Shown here piece after piece: positions 5,278 to 6,889 of a stretch of DNA of 6,889 nt. This DNA comes from DATELY01 sp040513115. Lineage in GTDB: Bacteria; Pseudomonadota; Gammaproteobacteria; Steroidobacterales; Steroidobacteraceae. The position numbers and the translations under genes are program-made. The DNA is taken from NCBI GenBank assembly GCA_040513115.1, contig JBEVDW010000127.1:1-6889 (forward strand), given 5' to 3'. Positions within the stretch are counted from its first letter, which is position 1. The number at the start of each line of letters is the position of its first letter. The notes beneath the pieces are model-generated. The model was not told the origin of the DNA, did not search any database, and was given only the letters and a program-made list of their open reading frames with translations.

Positions 5278-5336
5278 TTGAGAGCAAGACGAGTCGAAGC
5301 GGCTTGGCGCGACCAATTGCGCAGAGAAACCACTCG

Positions 5337-6236
5337 ATGCTTTGGAGCATGAACGACGTCCGCAGTCTGCGCGGCAACACCATCGTCGTGACCGGCAGCA
5401 ACACCGGGATCGGCTTCGCTACGGCAAAGCTGCTTGCCAGCAAGGGGGCGGCCATCGTCATGGCGTGCCGCAATCAAGAAAAAGGTGAACGTGCGCGGGC
5501 GCATATCAAAGCCGAGCTGCCGCATGCCGATCTGCGTGTGGTGCGACTCGATCTCTCCAGCCTCGCTTCGGTGCGCGAGTGCGTCGCGGAAGTCAACACC
5601 GAGCTCGACAAGATCGACGCGCTCATCAACAACGCAGGCCTCATGATGCCGCCGCTACAGCGCACGGCCGACGGCTTCGAGATGCAGTTCGGCACCAACG
5701 TACTCGGTCACTTCGCGTTCACCGGCCTGGTGCTGCCGCTGCTGCTGCGCACGCCGAACGCACGCGTGGTATGGCTCTCCAGCGTCGCGCACTGGAACGG
5801 CCGCATCGACTTCGACAACCTCAATGCCGAACGTGGCTACAGCAGCTGGCGGGCCTACGCACAAAGCAAGCTCGGCGATCTCATGCTCGCGTATGAGATG
5901 CAAAGGCGGCTCACGAGCGCTGGCGCGTCCCTCCAGTCGCTGGCCGCGCATCCCGGCGGCACCCAGTCCGATTTGAGTCGCCACAATCCTTTTCTGAGGG
6001 TCCTGAATGTGCTGTCCCAGCCGTTTACGCAGTCCACCGACGCAGGCGCCATGCCGTCGATCCGGGCTGCGGTCGATCCCTCGGCCAAAGGCGGTGAGTT
6101 CTACGGTCCGGGAGGCATGACCACGATGACAGGGCCGGCCACCAGACAACGCTCCTCGCGACGATCGCACGATGCGGCGGTCGCCATGAAGCTCTGGCAA
6201 GCCTGTGAAGGGCTCACCGGAGTGCGCTGGCTGTAA
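5337..6236 (+). CDS. Short-chain dehydrogenase/reductase, retinol dehydrogenase / protochlorophyllide reductase-like
   Basis: This is a complete SDR of 299 aa from ATG 5337. The frame is open up to ATG 5247, but family members begin with a W...D..SLRGK stretch matching MLWSMNDVRSLRG, so 5337 is preferred. Numbered from there, TGSNTGIG at 19-26 is the cofactor glycine motif. Arg45 in ACRN after the second strand favours NADPH. DLSSLASVR at 72-80 contacts the adenine. NNAG is at 98-101, Asn121 in the FGTN helix, Ser149 in LSS, and Tyr174/Lys178 in YAQSK. All four catalytic residues are present. The C-terminal SSRRSHD...LWQACEGLTGV is typical of the group that reduces or oxidises bulky lipophilic alcohols and ketones. 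The substrate is unknown. The stop is 15 nt before the amidase start, so the two are probably co-transcribed. Upstream lie only gene fragments, and no clear promoter was seen. Confidence 0.93.
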   Translation: MLWSMNDVRSLRGNTIVVTGSNTGIGFATAKLLASKGAAIVMACRNQEKGERARAHIKAELPHADLRVVRLDLSSLASVRECVAEVNTELDKIDALINNAGLMMPPLQRTADGFEMQFGTNVLGHFAFTGLVLPLLLRTPNARVVWLSSVAHWNGRIDFDNLNAERGYSSWRAYAQSKLGDLMLAYEMQRRLTSAGASLQSLAAHPGGTQSDLSRHNPFLRVLNVLSQPFTQSTDAGAMPSIRAAVDPSAKGGEFYGPGGMTTMTGPATRQRSSRRSHDAAVAMKLWQACEGLTGVRWL

Positions 6237-6251
6237 GCCATCGAGAAGCCG

Positions 6252-6889
6252 ATGACCTACGCGAATCAAGCATTGACGGGTCTCACCGCGAGCCAAGCCG
6301 CAAATCTATTGCGCAGCGGCGAACTGACGGCAGTGGAATATGCCGAGGCGCTGATCGAGCAAGCGGAGAAGATTGCTTCGTTGAACGCCTTCATCAGCTT
6401 CGATGCGGACGCCGTGCGCACGCAGGCGCGCGCGGCTGATGATCGGCGTCGAGCAGGGGAACGACTGGGACCGTTGCACGGCATTCCACTTGCAATCAAG
6501 GACAATATCGATACGGCGGATTTGCCGACCACCGCCGGCACGCCGGGCTTGCGGCACCATCGTCCGCGGAACAATGCACTCGTCGTACAGCGCCTGCTGG
6601 ATGCCGGCGCGATCTTGTTTGGCAAGAACAACCTGCACGAACTGGCTTACGGGGTCACGACCAATAATCGCGCCTTCGGCGCCAGTCGCAATCCTTACGA
6701 TCTTCAACGCGTGCCGGGTGGTTCGAGCGGAGGCACTGCCGCCGCCGTTTGCGCGCGCGTTGTCCCAGCCGGCATCGGCACCGATACGGGCGCGTCGATC
6801 CGCCTGCCAATGGCGTTCTGCGGCGGCGTCGGTTTCCGCCCGAGCGTCGGTCGCTGGCCGCAGCAAGGTCTCATACCGGCCTCCAACAC
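6252..6889 (+). CDS. Amidase-signature hydrolase, N-terminal 212 residues (runs off the window)
   Basis: ATG 6252 lies 15 nt after the SDR stop and has a GAGAAG ribosome-binding-like stretch at 6242-6247. The frame is open to the window edge; family members are usually about 450-500 aa, so less than half is visible. The amidase signature is complete. Lys83 in HGIPLAIKDNID is the base, Ser158 in VPGGSSGG is the cis-serine, and Ser182 in GTDTGASIRLP is the nucleophile, 24 residues on as in known members. KNNLHELAYGVTTNNRAFGA followed by SRNPYD and then VGFRPSVGR resemble indoleacetamide and mandelamide hydrolases more than GatA. It therefore probably hydrolyses a small, possibly aromatic, amide to acid plus ammonia in the cytoplasm. 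The usual GG before the nucleophile is GA here. Its role with the upstream SDR is inferred from spacing only. Confidence 0.92.
   Translation, partial: MTYANQALTGLTASQAANLLRSGELTAVEYAEALIEQAEKIASLNAFISFDADAVRTQARAADDRRRAGERLGPLHGIPLAIKDNIDTADLPTTAGTPGLRHHRPRNNALVVQRLLDAGAILFGKNNLHELAYGVTTNNRAFGASRNPYDLQRVPGGSSGGTAAAVCARVVPAGIGTDTGASIRLPMAFCGGVGFRPSVGRWPQQGLIPASN

Noticed and set aside
5655..6296. 213-residue - strand frame opposite the SDR gene
   Set aside because: The SDR on the + strand has all catalytic motifs. The antisense frame is Arg/Gly/Ala-rich shadow coding.
6306..6866. Long - strand frame opposite the amidase
   Set aside because: The amidase signature is intact on the + strand, and the antisense frame has no recognisable motif.
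1..6889. CRISPR array or other long regularly spaced repeat
   Set aside because: No repeated 20-40 bp units with regular spacing were seen. The only tandem repeat is the 2 x 12 bp copy at 2868-2891.

Overview
The window looks like an accessory, decaying stretch of a GC-rich proteobacterial chromosome. A gammaproteobacterium is my guess, from the style of the oxidoreductases and the transposase; no ribosomal or other marker gene is present to settle it. There are five intact or near-intact genes (a small hypothetical, a HEPN-like gene, an MDR oxidoreductase, an SDR oxidoreductase and an amidase cut by the window edge). Between them lie an inactivated insertion sequence and a string of gene fragments on both strands. 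I see no tRNA, rRNA, CRISPR array, integrase or replication origin.

Positions 1-682 are the end of a compact, tightly packed + strand block: the tail of one small gene, a 130-residue hypothetical gene, and a short ORF overlapping it that is interrupted by an in-frame TGA. A clear intrinsic terminator closes the block. The packing of small unknown genes resembles the end of a phage or plasmid accessory operon, but no hallmark phage protein is visible. A convergent - strand gene (681-1349) follows; it encodes an orphan HEPN-like protein with an RNxxxH-type motif.

Positions 1453-2542 are an insertion sequence with 12-bp imperfect inverted repeats. Its DDE transposase is split by an internal deletion and frameshift, so the copy cannot move by itself. 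The left end lies inside a small - strand ORF, and the right end abuts a short-chain dehydrogenase remnant (2543-2895). The two flanks therefore do not look like halves of one target gene.

Positions 2937-3959 encode an intact zinc-independent MDR-type NADPH oxidoreductase. Positions 3960-5336 form a gene graveyard. In order it holds a possible - strand terminator, the C-terminus of an unknown - strand protein, a frameshifted VOC/glyoxalase-like remnant (+), a frameshifted FAD-dependent amine-oxidase/phytoene-desaturase-like remnant (-), an unrecognised protein-like fragment (-), and a fragment resembling an ABC1/AarF kinase (+).

Positions 5337-6889 hold an SDR of the retinol-dehydrogenase/protochlorophyllide-reductase-like group, followed after 15 nt by an amidase-signature enzyme. 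These two probably form an operon for breakdown or modification of small organic molecules. The mix of MDR, SDR, VOC, FAD-oxidoreductase and amidase genes suggests a catabolic or secondary-metabolic neighbourhood that has been rearranged and is partly lost. I did not find a convincing new multi-gene system. The items most worth a second look are the orphan HEPN-like gene and the density of fragments in 3960-5336.
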